In this document: in pieces, positions 24,509-33,824 of the stretch
How positions within the stretch are numbered: the first letter of the stretch is position 1
Layout: each line of letters begins with the position of its first letter
NCBI RefSeq assembly: GCF_001700505.1
Contig: NZ_MAPV01000116.1
Span: forward strand, 30,986-94,985
Direction of reading: 5' to 3'
Source: Streptomyces mutomycini
GTDB lineage: Bacteria > Actinomycetota > Actinomycetes > Streptomycetales > Streptomycetaceae
DNA length: 64,000 nt
Position numbers and translations under genes: made by a program
The notes under the pieces: model-generated
Seen by the model: only the letters and a program-made list of their open reading frames with translations
Told to the model about the DNA's origin: nothing
The model's database searches: none

Positions 24509-25480
24509 TCAGTAGGCGACGGGCCATCCGCTGCTCCAGTTCAGGAGGTTGACACCGAGCTTCGGGGTGCCGTTGTCCTGGCCGTCGTAGTAGTGGTAGA
24601 CGAGCAGGTCGCCGTCGGAGTCCGCCAGGATCGACTGTCCGCCGGGCCCGATGTAGCGGCCGTGGGACTCCATGACGGGGGTGCCGCCGTTGCTGAGCAT
24701 GCTGACGCCGTTGCGGTCCTTGTACGGTCCGGTGACGCTGGTCGCCCTGCCCACCTTGATCTTGTACGTGGAGCTGGTGCCGGCGCAGCAGGTGTCGTAC
24801 GAGGCGAAGAGGTAGTAGTAGCCGTCGCGCTTCACGATGGAGGGCGCCTCGACGGCCTTGGTCCCGGTGGGCCGGGAGGCGAGCGAGCGGCGGGTGGTGT
24901 CGCCGGCGTACTGCTTTCCCGTGGACGGATCGAGCCGGATCATCTTGATCCCGGTCCACCAGGAGCCGAAGGACAGCCACCACTTGCCGTCGTCGTCGAC
25001 GAACAGGTTGGGGTCGATGGCGTTGAAGTCGCTCGACGAGTTCGACGTGTACACGATCCCGTAGTCGCTCCAGCTGCCGGCCTGCCCGGTGGTGGAGGCC
25101 GCCAGGCCGATGGCCGACGTGTTGGAGCCGAAGGACGAGACGGCGTAGTACATCAGGTACTTGCCGCCCCGGTACGAGATGTCGGGAGCCCAGGGGTCGG
25201 ACGCCGAGGAGTAGTTCTTCCACCAGCCGGGCTTGGTGGTGAAGGCGTTTCCGGAGCGGCCGAAGGCGGTGCGGTCGGTGGAGGTGCGCAGCTGGAGACC
25301 CTCGCCGGTCGAGTAGAGCAGGTACTGGCCGGACGAGCTGCGGATCATGCTGGGGTCGTGGACGACGATGTCGCCGTTGACGGCGCCGGGGTTGGGGTAG
25401 GCGGACGCGCTGCCAGGCACGAGGGCCATCAGGAACGCTGCGGGAAGTACGGCGAGGGTTCTCATCGGAGTGCGGCTCAC
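24509..25480 (-). CDS. Secreted GH43 endo-1,5-alpha-L-arabinanase
   Basis: The 323-aa protein has a signal peptide (MRTLAVLPAAFLMALVPGSASA) and a single five-bladed GH43 propeller. GDIVVHDPSMI supplies the general base, NAIDPNLFVDDDGKWW the pKa modulator and KAVEAPSIVKRDGYYYLF the acid Glu. SSASDPWAPDISYRGGKYLM and TPVMESHGRYIGPGG are typical of endo-arabinanases. It cuts arabinan side chains of pectin outside the cell. The GTG at 25480 was preferred over the ATG five codons later because AAGGAGG lies seven bases before it. No binding module is present. Confidence 0.93.
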   Translation of the reverse strand: MSRTPMRTLAVLPAAFLMALVPGSASAYPNPGAVNGDIVVHDPSMIRSSSGQYLLYSTGEGLQLRTSTDRTAFGRSGNAFTTKPGWWKNYSSASDPWAPDISYRGGKYLMYYAVSSFGSNTSAIGLAASTTGQAGSWSDYGIVYTSNSSSDFNAIDPNLFVDDDGKWWLSFGSWWTGIKMIRLDPSTGKQYAGDTTRRSLASRPTGTKAVEAPSIVKRDGYYYLFASYDTCCAGTSSTYKIKVGRATSVTGPYKDRNGVSMLSNGGTPVMESHGRYIGPGGQSILADSDGDLLVYHYYDGQDNGTPKLGVNLLNWSSGWPVAY

Positions 25481-25683
25481 GAGGGGACCTCCTTGGGGGT
25501 CGGGGTGGGGAGTCCACCCCGCAGTCGCCGCCGTGACCGCATCGGTTGCCGCGCGGCGCCTGCTTCCACCGGGAAACCGGACGTCGCGCGAAATCCCGAA
25601 CAGGGTTATCTGCAAGTGCAGTTGAGTCATCGGGGCAGATGCACGCCCGTCCGCCCGGACGTGCACCCACAGATGGTCGGCCG

Positions 25684-26907
25684 TCAGCCGTGGAGCAGGA
25701 CGGGGAAGGCCTCCATGTCGTTCTGCGTCATGACCGGCAGCTTGCGGATCTCGTCGTCGGCGATCGCGAGCCGCAGCTGGGGGAAGCGCCCGAACAGTGC
25801 GGGCAGCGCGATGCCCGCCTCGACCCGGGACAGCGCGGCGCCGGGGCAGATGTGCGGCCCGTGGCCGAAGGTCATGTGCCGGATGGGCGTCGGCCGGGTG
25901 ATGTCGAAGGCGTCGGCGTCGTCCCCGTGGTGTGCGGTGTCGCGGCCGATGGCGCGGTAGGAGATCACCACACCCTCCCCCTTGGCTATGACCTGGTCGC
26001 CGACCTGGATGTCCTCGGTGGCGAACCGCATCAGCAGGTGCGTGGAGGGCGTGTCCCAGCGCAGGGTCTCCTCGACGACCGTCTCCCACGGGATCTCCCC
26101 GTCCAGCACCTTGCGCAGCTGGCCGGGGTGGGCGAGAAGTGCGCGTACGGCGTTGAGGATGAGCCCGATCGTGGTCTCGTGCCCAGCGGCGACCATCGCC
26201 TTGAGGTTGCCGACGACCTCCTCCTCGGTGAGGGGCTCCCCGCCTTCCTCGGCGAGGATCAGCGCGCTGGTGAGGTCGTCGGTGGGGTGCGCGGCCTTCT
26301 CCCGTACGAGCTCGGCGTAGAAGACATCGAGCTCGGCCAGCAGTGCCAGCCGGTCCTCCTGCGGGGTGAGCATGGAGAAGAATGCCTTGTACTGCCGGGT
26401 CAGCATGGGATGCAGCGCTTCGTCCACTCCCATCAGCAGCCCGACCACCTTCATCGGGAGCGGCTGGGCGAAGACGGTCTTTAGGTCGACGACCCCGTCC
26501 TTGCCCTGCTCCGCGAGCGCGTCCAGCAGTTCCTCGGTGAACTTCTCGATGTCCGGGCGGATCGCTTCCAGCCGGCGGGGGGTGAGGGCCTGGGAGGTCT
26601 TTGTCCGCAGCCGGCGGTGCTCCGCGCCGTCCACGGTGAACATGGAGCGTCCGGCGTCGATCATGCCGATCAGCGGCCAGGCGTGGGTGACCTCCCCGCT
26701 CTGCCATAGCCCCCAGGCGTCCAGGTCCTTCACCAGGCGCGTGTCCATGAGGAGTTGGCGGGCTTCGGCATGCCGGGTGACGGTCCAGGCAGGTACCCCG
26801 AGGAGCTCGATGCGCGCGAGCGGGACGGAATTCCGCAGCTGTTCGGTCTCACCGTCGAGGTCCTGGACCATGGGGTCGATCACCACGGTCGCGTGGGGGC
26901 AGTTCAC
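25684..26907 (-). CDS. Cytochrome P450, CYP154-like
   Basis: The 407-aa protein has all P450 hallmarks: the I-helix AGHETT at 241-246, ExxR as ETLR at 280-283 and the heme loop FGHGPHICPG with Cys354. The segment around the heme loop (TFGHGPHICPGAALSRVEAG) is characteristic of CYP154 enzymes. These are soluble hydroxylases using ferredoxin partners, and no redox partner gene is nearby. The GTG start overlaps the stop of the preceding P450 gene (GTGA), giving tight coupling. Substrates of CYP154s vary (polyketides, steroids, macrolactones), so none is claimed. Confidence 0.93.
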   Translation of the reverse strand: MNCPHATVVIDPMVQDLDGETEQLRNSVPLARIELLGVPAWTVTRHAEARQLLMDTRLVKDLDAWGLWQSGEVTHAWPLIGMIDAGRSMFTVDGAEHRRLRTKTSQALTPRRLEAIRPDIEKFTEELLDALAEQGKDGVVDLKTVFAQPLPMKVVGLLMGVDEALHPMLTRQYKAFFSMLTPQEDRLALLAELDVFYAELVREKAAHPTDDLTSALILAEEGGEPLTEEEVVGNLKAMVAAGHETTIGLILNAVRALLAHPGQLRKVLDGEIPWETVVEETLRWDTPSTHLLMRFATEDIQVGDQVIAKGEGVVISYRAIGRDTAHHGDDADAFDITRPTPIRHMTFGHGPHICPGAALSRVEAGIALPALFGRFPQLRLAIADDEIRKLPVMTQNDMEAFPVLLHG

Positions 26908-28175
26908 AGCTGGTCTCCTGTCGTCTGTACGGGGGCGAACCGGACGGGAAGCGCGTTCATCCCGCGCAGGAAGGCGGACGGCCGCCGGACGAGGTCCTGG
27001 GCGGGGACTGCGAGTTCGAGGTCGGGCAGGCGGTCGAGGATGACCTCGATGGCCGTACGGGCGATGGTCTCCGCGATCTCCTGGGCCGGGAAGGGGCAGC
27101 GGTACTCGCCGTGACTGAACGCCAGATGCGCCCCGTTGCCCGCGTGGCGCCCCGTGCCGCCGGATGCGATCTCCTGGCGTATCAGCGGGTCGGTGTTGGC
27201 CGCCCCCAGGCCGAGCAGGAGCATGTCCCCGGCGCGGATGGTCCGGCCGCCGAGCTGCGTGTCGCGTACCGCCCAGCGGCCGGCGAGGATCTGCGTCGGG
27301 CTCTCCTCCCAGAGGACCTCGTTCATCGCGTCGCCGACACTGCGGTGCCCGCCGGCGAGGGAGTCGGCGAACTGGTCCTCGGTGAGCATGAGCCGCAGGG
27401 AGTTGCTGATCCAGTCGGCTGTGGTGAGGTGCCCGGCGGCCGTGATCGCCATCAGGTCCAGGGCGTACTCCTCGTCCGTGAAGGGCTCCGGGTCGGCGAG
27501 CATCCGGGAGGTGACGTCGTCTCCGGGCTTCTCCCGCTTGGCCGCCACCAGCCGCTGCATGTGCTCGCCGAAGCTGCCGTACGCCTCCTGGGCACCGGGC
27601 CCTCCGTCGGCCAGGTCCTTCAGGACCCTTGCGATGTCCGTCCCCTCCGCGTCGGGGAAGCCTACGAGGCGCGCGAGCACGAGCACGGGCAGCGGCTCGG
27701 CGAACTCGGCGACGAGGTCGGCGGTGCCCCGGGCACAGATTCCGTCGACGAGCCGGTCGGCGAGCTGCTCGCAGTGCTCCCGGATCTCGAACGGGTCCGC
27801 GGCTTCGAGTGCGGGCACCACCAGGTCGGAGTGCCGCCGGTGCTCGGCACCCGCGGTGAAGTAGATGGACGGCATGGGCCGTCCGACCATGGGGAGCAGC
27901 GGCCAGTCGTCGGGTATGTGCTCCCACTGGTTCCACAGGCCGACATCCCGGGGGAAGAGCTCGCCGTCGCTGGTGACCTGGTGGAGCTCGCGGTATCCGA
28001 CGACCAGCCAGGCCGGAAAGCCGCCGGGGAGCTCGACGGGCACCACGGGCCCGTAGGAGTGCCTCATGGTCCGGTACAGGGCCTGCGGTTCGGTGTGGAA
28101 GGCGGGCCCGCTGAGCGGCACGGGGGCGGTGGCGGAGTGCGCGGGACAGCCGCCGGGCACAGAGGGGGTCGTCAT
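26904..28175 (-). CDS. Cytochrome P450, CYP157-like, lacking the ExxR arginine
   Basis: The 423-aa protein has the I-helix AGHLTT at 247-252 and the heme cysteine Cys360 in FSHGEYRCPF. The K-helix motif that should read ExxR is E286-V-L-W289, so the otherwise near-invariant arginine is tryptophan. CYP157 enzymes of streptomycetes are known for this replacement and for being paired with a CYP154 downstream, exactly as here. In most genomes this pair closes a conservon with a sensor kinase-like protein, Roadblock, DUF742 and GTPase genes; none of these lies upstream in this window. The heme loop also lacks the usual Gly after Cys-Pro. Confidence 0.9.
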   Translation of the reverse strand: MTTPSVPGGCPAHSATAPVPLSGPAFHTEPQALYRTMRHSYGPVVPVELPGGFPAWLVVGYRELHQVTSDGELFPRDVGLWNQWEHIPDDWPLLPMVGRPMPSIYFTAGAEHRRHSDLVVPALEAADPFEIREHCEQLADRLVDGICARGTADLVAEFAEPLPVLVLARLVGFPDAEGTDIARVLKDLADGGPGAQEAYGSFGEHMQRLVAAKREKPGDDVTSRMLADPEPFTDEEYALDLMAITAAGHLTTADWISNSLRLMLTEDQFADSLAGGHRSVGDAMNEVLWEESPTQILAGRWAVRDTQLGGRTIRAGDMLLLGLGAANTDPLIRQEIASGGTGRHAGNGAHLAFSHGEYRCPFPAQEIAETIARTAIEVILDRLPDLELAVPAQDLVRRPSAFLRGMNALPVRFAPVQTTGDQL

Positions 28176-28249
28176 CGTACGGGCTCCTGGGAGACGGCTT
28201 CGCGCGTTGCGGCCATACGATCAACGCGCCACCACTATAGGGAGGTTGG

Positions 28250-28559
28250 GTGAAGCTTTGGGCACTGATCAGGAGGGTGCTCGGTGGCGCGGGTCCTCAC
28301 GCGTTCGCGGCTGGTCGTCGGGAGCAGTCGGGCGGACCGGGGCCGCCTGGCGCGGTCTCTGCGACCGCGCGGAGGCCGACTTCCACGGGGTGCCGGAATG
28401 GCTTGAAGTCAGTTTCGTACGAATCGACTTCGGCGCCTGGTGCAGTTCGTCAGCTGTGGCCCTCTCCACCGACGCTACGAGCACCCAGCCGAGCACTTCT
28501 TCGCCGAGGTGGTGACTCCTTCGGGACTCGGCACTTATCGGGCCGCGCACAACTCATAG
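28250..28559 (+). pseudogene. Frame-broken gene remnant
   Basis: Two plausible coding stretches lie in different frames: one with DFHGVPEWLEVSFVRIDFGA up to about 28440, then RRYEHPAEHFFAEVV to a stop at 28557. A one-base shift between them would restore a single protein. No family is recognised. It is the only content of the 423-bp gap between the CYP157-like gene and the next gene. Confidence 0.35.
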
Positions 28560-28598
28560 GGTGGCATGAAGAGTTAAGTGCGAGAGAGGGTGCGGGCA

Positions 28599-29180
28599 AT
28601 GGCTTTGCGACAGAGGCTGGGACTGCGGCGCGAACGTGTCGGCTTTCGGGCACAGGAGATTTCGGTCAAACTATCGATCCCGTTCGTCGCGGAGATCAAC
28701 GGGGTGTGGGTACCCGCAGAACCTGAGCGGGAGGCCTCGTGGGAGCTGTACGTCGAACTCGCCACTCGTATCTCGGTTGTCGAGCTGGGAGAGGACGAGG
28801 GGCTGCTGCGGGAGGCGCTGTCCTCGCTGTACACGGTATTCGGGACGACGCGGGAAATTTTGCGTCGGTACGGCCCCGCCGTCGCGCCGCGAGTGGCACC
28901 GGGAAACGTGACCTTCGGCGTGCTGGCCGTCAATGTGCTGAATCTTTCCATCCGGCCGCTGCTGAGCCGATGGCATCCACTGCTGACCGCACACGAGGCG
29001 ACACGCAGTCCTCAGGTCGATCCGGTCGCACACGAGCGCCAGTGGGCGCGAGCAGCCGAACTGCGGGCAGAGATCGAGTCCGTGAGGAAGGTGCTGCTCG
29101 CGCTCGCACAGACTCTGAACGAGGTGGCGGGTGTCGGCGACCTGATCACCGTACAGATGCCACGCCAGCAGCAAGTGTGA
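28599..29180 (+). CDS. Unknown protein convergent with TIR-WD40 gene
   Basis: The 193-aa protein is not recognised. After a basic start (LRQRLGLRRERVGFRAQEIS) comes a predicted mixed domain (KLSIPFVAEINGVWVPAEPE), then helices with REALSSLYTVFGTTREIL, a hydrophobic stretch around GVLAVNVLNLSIRPLLSRWH and a C-terminal coiled-coil-like helix (RAAELRAEIESVRKVLLALA). ATG 28599 is preceded by GAGAGAGGG at good distance. It ends 127 bp from the end of the convergent TIR gene. Proteins with this start motif are, as far as I recall, common and uncharacterised in streptomycetes; a link to the TIR protein is only positional. Confidence 0.7.
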   Translation: MALRQRLGLRRERVGFRAQEISVKLSIPFVAEINGVWVPAEPEREASWELYVELATRISVVELGEDEGLLREALSSLYTVFGTTREILRRYGPAVAPRVAPGNVTFGVLAVNVLNLSIRPLLSRWHPLLTAHEATRSPQVDPVAHERQWARAAELRAEIESVRKVLLALAQTLNEVAGVGDLITVQMPRQQQV

Positions 29181-29307
29181 GGAGCGACCTGAGTCTGTTC
29201 CTCAACCCTCGCAGGTCGGTGGGACCTTCGGGCATCCCCGAGGGACCGGCGGCCGGGGGTTGGGGCGACCGACGACGGTCTTGCCCGATCCGACCCCGGC
29301 TTCGCGC

Positions 29308-32082
29308 TCACTTCGGGCAGAGCGGCCGGGACGCGGGCCCCGGCGGTACGTCCTCACGCCACCGGTCGGCGGTGAACGCGCCGCCTGCCCATCCACACAG
29401 TGACCGAACCGGGTCCACCGTCGCCCGGACGTCCCACAGGCGTGCTGTTCCGTCCTGGGACCAGCTGGTCAACGTCCCACCGCCGGGGTCGAAGGCCACA
29501 CCGGCGACCCCTGCGCGGTGACCCTCCAGCAGATCGCCGATCTGGCGTTCGGTGGCGACGTCCCAGAGCCGGACCGTGTAGTCGTTTCCTCCGGTGGCGA
29601 GGGTGTTCCCGTCGGGGCTGAACACCACGGCCGTGACGCCGCCGCGGTGGCCCCTCAGTGGGTCACCGATCTGATCACGTGTGGCCGCGTCCCAGAGCCG
29701 GACGGTGTCGTCGCGGCTCGCGGTGGCCAGCGTCGTGCCGTCCGGGCTCCACGCCACTGCCGCTATCTGCGCGGCGTGACCGGCCGCCGGGGTCTCGCCG
29801 ATACGGCGGTGCGTGGTCATGTCCCAGAACGCCACGGTGTCGTCCTCCGTGACGGTGGCGAGGGTGCGGCCGTCGGGGCTGAACGCGACGGCTACGGTCC
29901 GGACACCGAGTGCTGTGCCGGTCGGGGGCTCTGCTGCCAGGTCCCACACACGTACGGAATCCGGGCCGCCACTGACCAGGGTCCTGCCGTCCGGGCTGAA
30001 GGCCAGTGCACCGACGTCGCTTTTGTCGAGCAGTGGTTCGCCGACGGGGCGGCGGGCTGCGACGTCCCAGAGTCGTAGTCCTTCGGAGCCGACCGCGAGC
30101 ACGGTGCTGTCGGGGCTGAACGCGGCGCTGGCGTTCAGGCTGTCAACACCGCTGCCCAGCGGACCGCCGGCCTGGTGTCGTGTGGCGACGTCCCAGAGGC
30201 GCACTACGGCCTTGGAGCCCACGACGGCCAAGGTCCGGCCGTTCGGGCTGAGCACTGTCGCCTGCTGCTCCCCGGTGTTGATCGGCGCTCCGGCTTGCCG
30301 TTGCGTGCGGATGTCCCAGAGGCGGGCCGTGGTGTCTTCACTCGAACTGGCCAGAACCGATCCGTCCGGGCTGAAAGCGACGGCCCGGGCCGTACTGGTA
30401 TGGCCGATGAGCGGCCCGCCCACCTGACCGCGCCGCAGGAGATCCCAGAGCCGCACACTGCCGTCCTCGTACGCGGCGGCGAGTCTCGCACTGTCGGGAC
30501 CGAAAGCAATCGACCTGATCCTCGTCGAAGGGGAGGCGATCGGCGCCCCGAGCGGGGTCCGTGACGGGGTGTCCCACAACTGGAGGCTGCCGTCGATATC
30601 GGCGGCAGCGAAGGTCCTGCCGTCGGGGCTGAAGGAAAGCGACGTGACGACACTGCCGGACCCCCTCAGTGTCTTTCCCATCGGTGCACGGGAGGCGATG
30701 TCCCAGAGCTGTACGCCGCCCTGGCCCGTTCCGAAGGCCGCACGGCCACCGTCGGAGGTCATGGCGAGGAACTGCCCCAGATCGTTGAGCGGCTTGCCGA
30801 TCTGGCGGTGGGTCGCCAGGTCCCAAACCCGTACGGTGCCCCCGTTGCCCTCGTCGGCGGTGACGAGTGTCCGGCCGTCGGCACCGTAGGCGGCCGAATG
30901 GACCGTCCCGGCAGCGGCGTTGAAGGAGGCACCGATCTGCGTACGGTCGGCGACGTCCCAGAGCCGGACGGTGCCGTCGAAGCCAGAGCTGGCCAGCGTC
31001 TTTCCGTCCGGTGCGAAGACGACGGACGTGATGCCCTGGTGGTGCCCGAGAAGCGGACGCCCCGTCTTCCGTTGTGTCCCCGTCTTCCAGAGGCTCACCA
31101 CGCCGTCGCTCCCGCCGGAAGCCACGGTCCTGCCGTCAGGGCTGAAAGCCAACGAGTCCACGGGCACCGAGTGGGGAAGCAGTCCGGCCGCGGGATTGAC
31201 CGCTGAGTCGAGAACCGCGAAACGGGTTTCCGGAGAGGAGTCGATACGCCACGCCGCCAACGCCTTCAATCGAGCGGCGAACGGGTCCTTGCCGGCGATC
31301 AACGAGCTCTGGGTGATCAGTTGTTGTACGACAGCCTGGTCACGCTGCCGGGTTGCCTCGGCACGTGAGAGCACGGCGACCACCGACAGGGTGCTCGCGA
31401 CCAGCAGCAGGCAGCCCAGGACGGCGGCGACGATCCTGGCCGTCCGCAGGTTGCGCCTGGTGTCGCGGAGTCCTTCCGACCGGAGTTCGTCCTCGGAAAG
31501 GCCACGTACGACGGACGCGATACCGAAGGCGACACTGTCGACGTCGGGAGTGAATTCCGCATCGCCGCTGGGGCGGAGGTCCACCGACTTCCAGACGGGT
31601 TGCTGCTCGAACTTCCCCGAGAGCCGGGGCGGAAGCGCCGTCGACAGTTCTGGATCCCAGTCGCCCCGCCGCTCGTCCCACACCAGTTGTCCGGCGGTGA
31701 CGACGAGCAGGATGGTGTGCACCGACTTGCGCTCCAACCACCATTCGATTTCCCGGTCGACCCACAGTGAGGACTTCGCCTCCGGTGACGCCAGGACCAC
31801 AAGCCAGTCGGAGCGGGCGAGTCCGCCCTCGATCTTGCCCCACAGCTCCGGCCCGATCGACACACCTGTTGCGTCGAGGAAGGCCCTGATACGCGGTGGC
31901 TTGTACCAGGGACGGGACTGCTTTTCGATCACATGCCGCAGACGCGGCAGCCATCGCCGGTCGCGCTCACCGCTGTAGGAGAGGAAGACGCCGTATCCCA
32001 GCTCGGCCCTGGACGATCCGCGGCGGGCCAAGGAGGACCGCAGCCTGCGAACGCCGTACCGAGCCTCCACCTCCGTATCCAC
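29308..32082 (-). CDS. TIR domain, transmembrane helix and 14 WD40 repeats
   Basis: The 924-aa protein has a TIR-like domain at 29-170 (GYGVFLSYSGERDRRWLPRL, LARSDWLVVLASPEAKSSLW) with Glu111 or Glu113 in DREIEWWLE as the likely catalytic glutamate. A helix at 200-215 leads to one membrane span at about 217-239 (IVAAVLGCLLLVASTLSVVA). A helical linker follows and then 14 WD40 repeats from about 305, each near S-P-D-G-x-x-x-A and ending LWD, enough for two seven-bladed propellers. TIR domains often degrade NAD or act as adaptors. The topology puts TIR inside and the propellers outside or vice versa; the twin-propeller end may sense a ligand. A lipoprotein gene ends 13 bp upstream. Confidence 0.9.
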   Translation of the reverse strand: MDTEVEARYGVRRLRSSLARRGSSRAELGYGVFLSYSGERDRRWLPRLRHVIEKQSRPWYKPPRIRAFLDATGVSIGPELWGKIEGGLARSDWLVVLASPEAKSSLWVDREIEWWLERKSVHTILLVVTAGQLVWDERRGDWDPELSTALPPRLSGKFEQQPVWKSVDLRPSGDAEFTPDVDSVAFGIASVVRGLSEDELRSEGLRDTRRNLRTARIVAAVLGCLLLVASTLSVVAVLSRAEATRQRDQAVVQQLITQSSLIAGKDPFAARLKALAAWRIDSSPETRFAVLDSAVNPAAGLLPHSVPVDSLAFSPDGRTVASGGSDGVVSLWKTGTQRKTGRPLLGHHQGITSVVFAPDGKTLASSGFDGTVRLWDVADRTQIGASFNAAAGTVHSAAYGADGRTLVTADEGNGGTVRVWDLATHRQIGKPLNDLGQFLAMTSDGGRAAFGTGQGGVQLWDIASRAPMGKTLRGSGSVVTSLSFSPDGRTFAAADIDGSLQLWDTPSRTPLGAPIASPSTRIRSIAFGPDSARLAAAYEDGSVRLWDLLRRGQVGGPLIGHTSTARAVAFSPDGSVLASSSEDTTARLWDIRTQRQAGAPINTGEQQATVLSPNGRTLAVVGSKAVVRLWDVATRHQAGGPLGSGVDSLNASAAFSPDSTVLAVGSEGLRLWDVAARRPVGEPLLDKSDVGALAFSPDGRTLVSGGPDSVRVWDLAAEPPTGTALGVRTVAVAFSPDGRTLATVTEDDTVAFWDMTTHRRIGETPAAGHAAQIAAVAWSPDGTTLATASRDDTVRLWDAATRDQIGDPLRGHRGGVTAVVFSPDGNTLATGGNDYTVRLWDVATERQIGDLLEGHRAGVAGVAFDPGGGTLTSWSQDGTARLWDVRATVDPVRSLCGWAGGAFTADRWREDVPPGPASRPLCPK

Positions 32083-32095
32083 CAGTGCGTCCGCG

Positions 32096-32806
32096 TCAGC
32101 CGGTCGGCAGGTAGTCGTGACCGTCCCAACGCAAGGTCACCTTGGCGGTGGCGCCTTCGGCGCAGGAGGGATCACACCCCTTGATGGAATGGACGATCGC
32201 ATATTCGCCGTCCTTTCCGGGGCCGACCGGCCTCGCGTAGTAGAAGGCGAATCTCCCCCCGCTGTAGTGGTCGTCCGCGCTCCTCCAGCCGATGTCCGCG
32301 AATCCGTCCGCAGTGGGTACGAGCACCAGCACCCCGTCGTAACGCCCGGGGTTGTAGACCAGAAAGGTGTTCCCGGTCGAGTCGGTCGCCGGGGCGGCGA
32401 AGCGCAACGGGTCCTCCATGCTCCAGTTGGCGTCCACCTCGATGGGGTCCAGCGCGCGCCCGCTGCCGGTGACGGCCGCGACGCACCCGGCCGGCAGGGG
32501 GTAGGGGGCACGCCGGACCAGGTAGACGCGGACCGGGCCGAGGTCCGGATGCCGGATGTCCCGGTGGTCGAGCACCTTGCCGTCGCACCCGGCGGCGGCG
32601 GGCGGGCTCGGCGGAAACGAAGCGTCCGGGGGAGCCGCCCGAGTTGGCTTGGCATCAGCCGATCCGCTCCGAGCCGACCCGCCCGCCGCGTCACATCCGG
32701 CGGCGAGCACCGCCGCCAGAGCGGAGACCAGCAGGGCGGTCCGAGCCGCGGCCGTTCCGCGCCGGAAGAACTGCCCACGTAAGCACGGCGATGAACTCGG
32801 AGACAT
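32096..32806 (-). CDS. Predicted lipoprotein upstream of TIR-WD40
   Basis: The 236-aa protein has a lipoprotein signal: a basic start, ALLVSALAAVLAAGC with the lipobox Cys near 38, then a low-complexity Ser/Pro/Ala linker to about 72. The exported part holds LGPVRVYLVRRAPYPLPAGC, an acidic centre and VHSIKGCDPSCAEGATAKVT with paired cysteines that may form disulphides. No family is recognised. It is 13 bp upstream of the TIR-WD40 gene on the same strand, so the two are likely co-transcribed. A surface lipoprotein next to an extracellular propeller candidate suggests a shared envelope complex. Confidence 0.75.
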   Translation of the reverse strand: MSPSSSPCLRGQFFRRGTAAARTALLVSALAAVLAAGCDAAGGSARSGSADAKPTRAAPPDASFPPSPPAAAGCDGKVLDHRDIRHPDLGPVRVYLVRRAPYPLPAGCVAAVTGSGRALDPIEVDANWSMEDPLRFAAPATDSTGNTFLVYNPGRYDGVLVLVPTADGFADIGWRSADDHYSGGRFAFYYARPVGPGKDGEYAIVHSIKGCDPSCAEGATAKVTLRWDGHDYLPTG

Positions 32807-32983
32807 GTCGTTTCCTCTGCTTCGAGGCGAGACCGGTCATGGTTGGAAATGCCTCGAATTCTATCGCGTGCCTGTACGCGGAAGGGGGGCTACGGCCACG
32901 AGAGAGCCGGTGACCCGGCGATGGGGACCGGCCCGGCGCTGCGCCCGGCCGGACCACAGTGTGAGGGGCCGCGCATCCGCCGG

Positions 32984-33613
32984 TCAGGCTGCGAGAAACG
33001 CGCGGGCCGCCGCTGCCCCGGCCTCTGCGTCCCGGTCGGCGGAGGGTACCAGCGCGGCCAACAGGCCGGCGTCGACCTCACCGTCGACGGCGGTCAGCGC
33101 GTCAACCGACTCGTGGGACGGTTCGTCCCCACCCTGGTGCGACACGTGCCGGACGGTGCCGAGGATGGCTTCCCGCGTCCGGTCGGTGCTGAGTGCGGGC
33201 AGCCCCACACTCGCGAAGCCGTCGTCGAGGTCGTACTCCGCGCGATGCCATGTGCCACCGTCGAAGCCGTACACGAAGCCGAGGAAGAGCTCCGCGTCCC
33301 GGACCCGGCGGACGGGCGGCTCCCACCACTCGGGCGCGTCGGCCAGCAGGTCGGTCTCCCTCTCCTCGAAGAAGTCGGCTGCCTCGGCGTAAAAGGTCTC
33401 GGAGTCGTTCCGGTCCTGCCCGAGCAGCACCGCGCGCCCCTCGTCGAGGTGGTGCAGGTCTGCCCAGCTGCCGTGCCCGTCGTCGTAGTGCCAGAGCGGC
33501 CAGAGCGCCCGGCACCGCTCGCCGTGTCCGGAGGCGGCCTGCACGGCGGCGAGGGCCGCCCAGCGCCCTCGCATCGCCATCGGGTCGGGAAGGTCGAGCT
33601 GCACCAGGGCCAT
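32984..33613 (-). CDS. Conserved hypothetical protein
   Basis: The 209-aa acidic protein (MALVQLDLPDPMAMRGRWAA) is cytoplasmic by sequence. Visible features are GHGERCRALWPLWHYDDGHG, a run of acidic residues around the middle (YAEAADFFEERETDLLADAP) and EWWEPPVRRVRDAELFLGFV. It has the aromatic, acid-rich look of small streptomycete proteins of unknown role; no motif for catalysis is seen. The start codon follows AGGATTCGGCC, a weak site. A 177-bp gap separates it from the lipoprotein gene, so it is probably its own unit. Confidence 0.65.
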   Translation of the reverse strand: MALVQLDLPDPMAMRGRWAALAAVQAASGHGERCRALWPLWHYDDGHGSWADLHHLDEGRAVLLGQDRNDSETFYAEAADFFEERETDLLADAPEWWEPPVRRVRDAELFLGFVYGFDGGTWHRAEYDLDDGFASVGLPALSTDRTREAILGTVRHVSHQGGDEPSHESVDALTAVDGEVDAGLLAALVPSADRDAEAGAAAARAFLAA

Positions 33614-33824
33614 GGCCGAATCCTCACGGTGGTCGAGCGAAACGGGTCAGCCCTTCGGGTGCCCGGATACGGCGCCGGTCATCCGCCCGGCCACATCCCC
33701 GTACGGAGCCGCGCGCGACCACGCCGTTGCAGCGTCGGTGCGTGCCGCCGGCTCCGCACCCGCCCGCACACGACTGTCCGCGAAATCGACGTCTCATCGC
33801 CCCGAGAAGGGGTACGAAGGGGGA

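Noticed and set aside
28176..29180. A conservon gene next to the P450 pair
   Set aside because: Neither the frame remnant nor the 193-aa protein shows Roadblock, DUF742, GTPase or histidine-kinase motifs.
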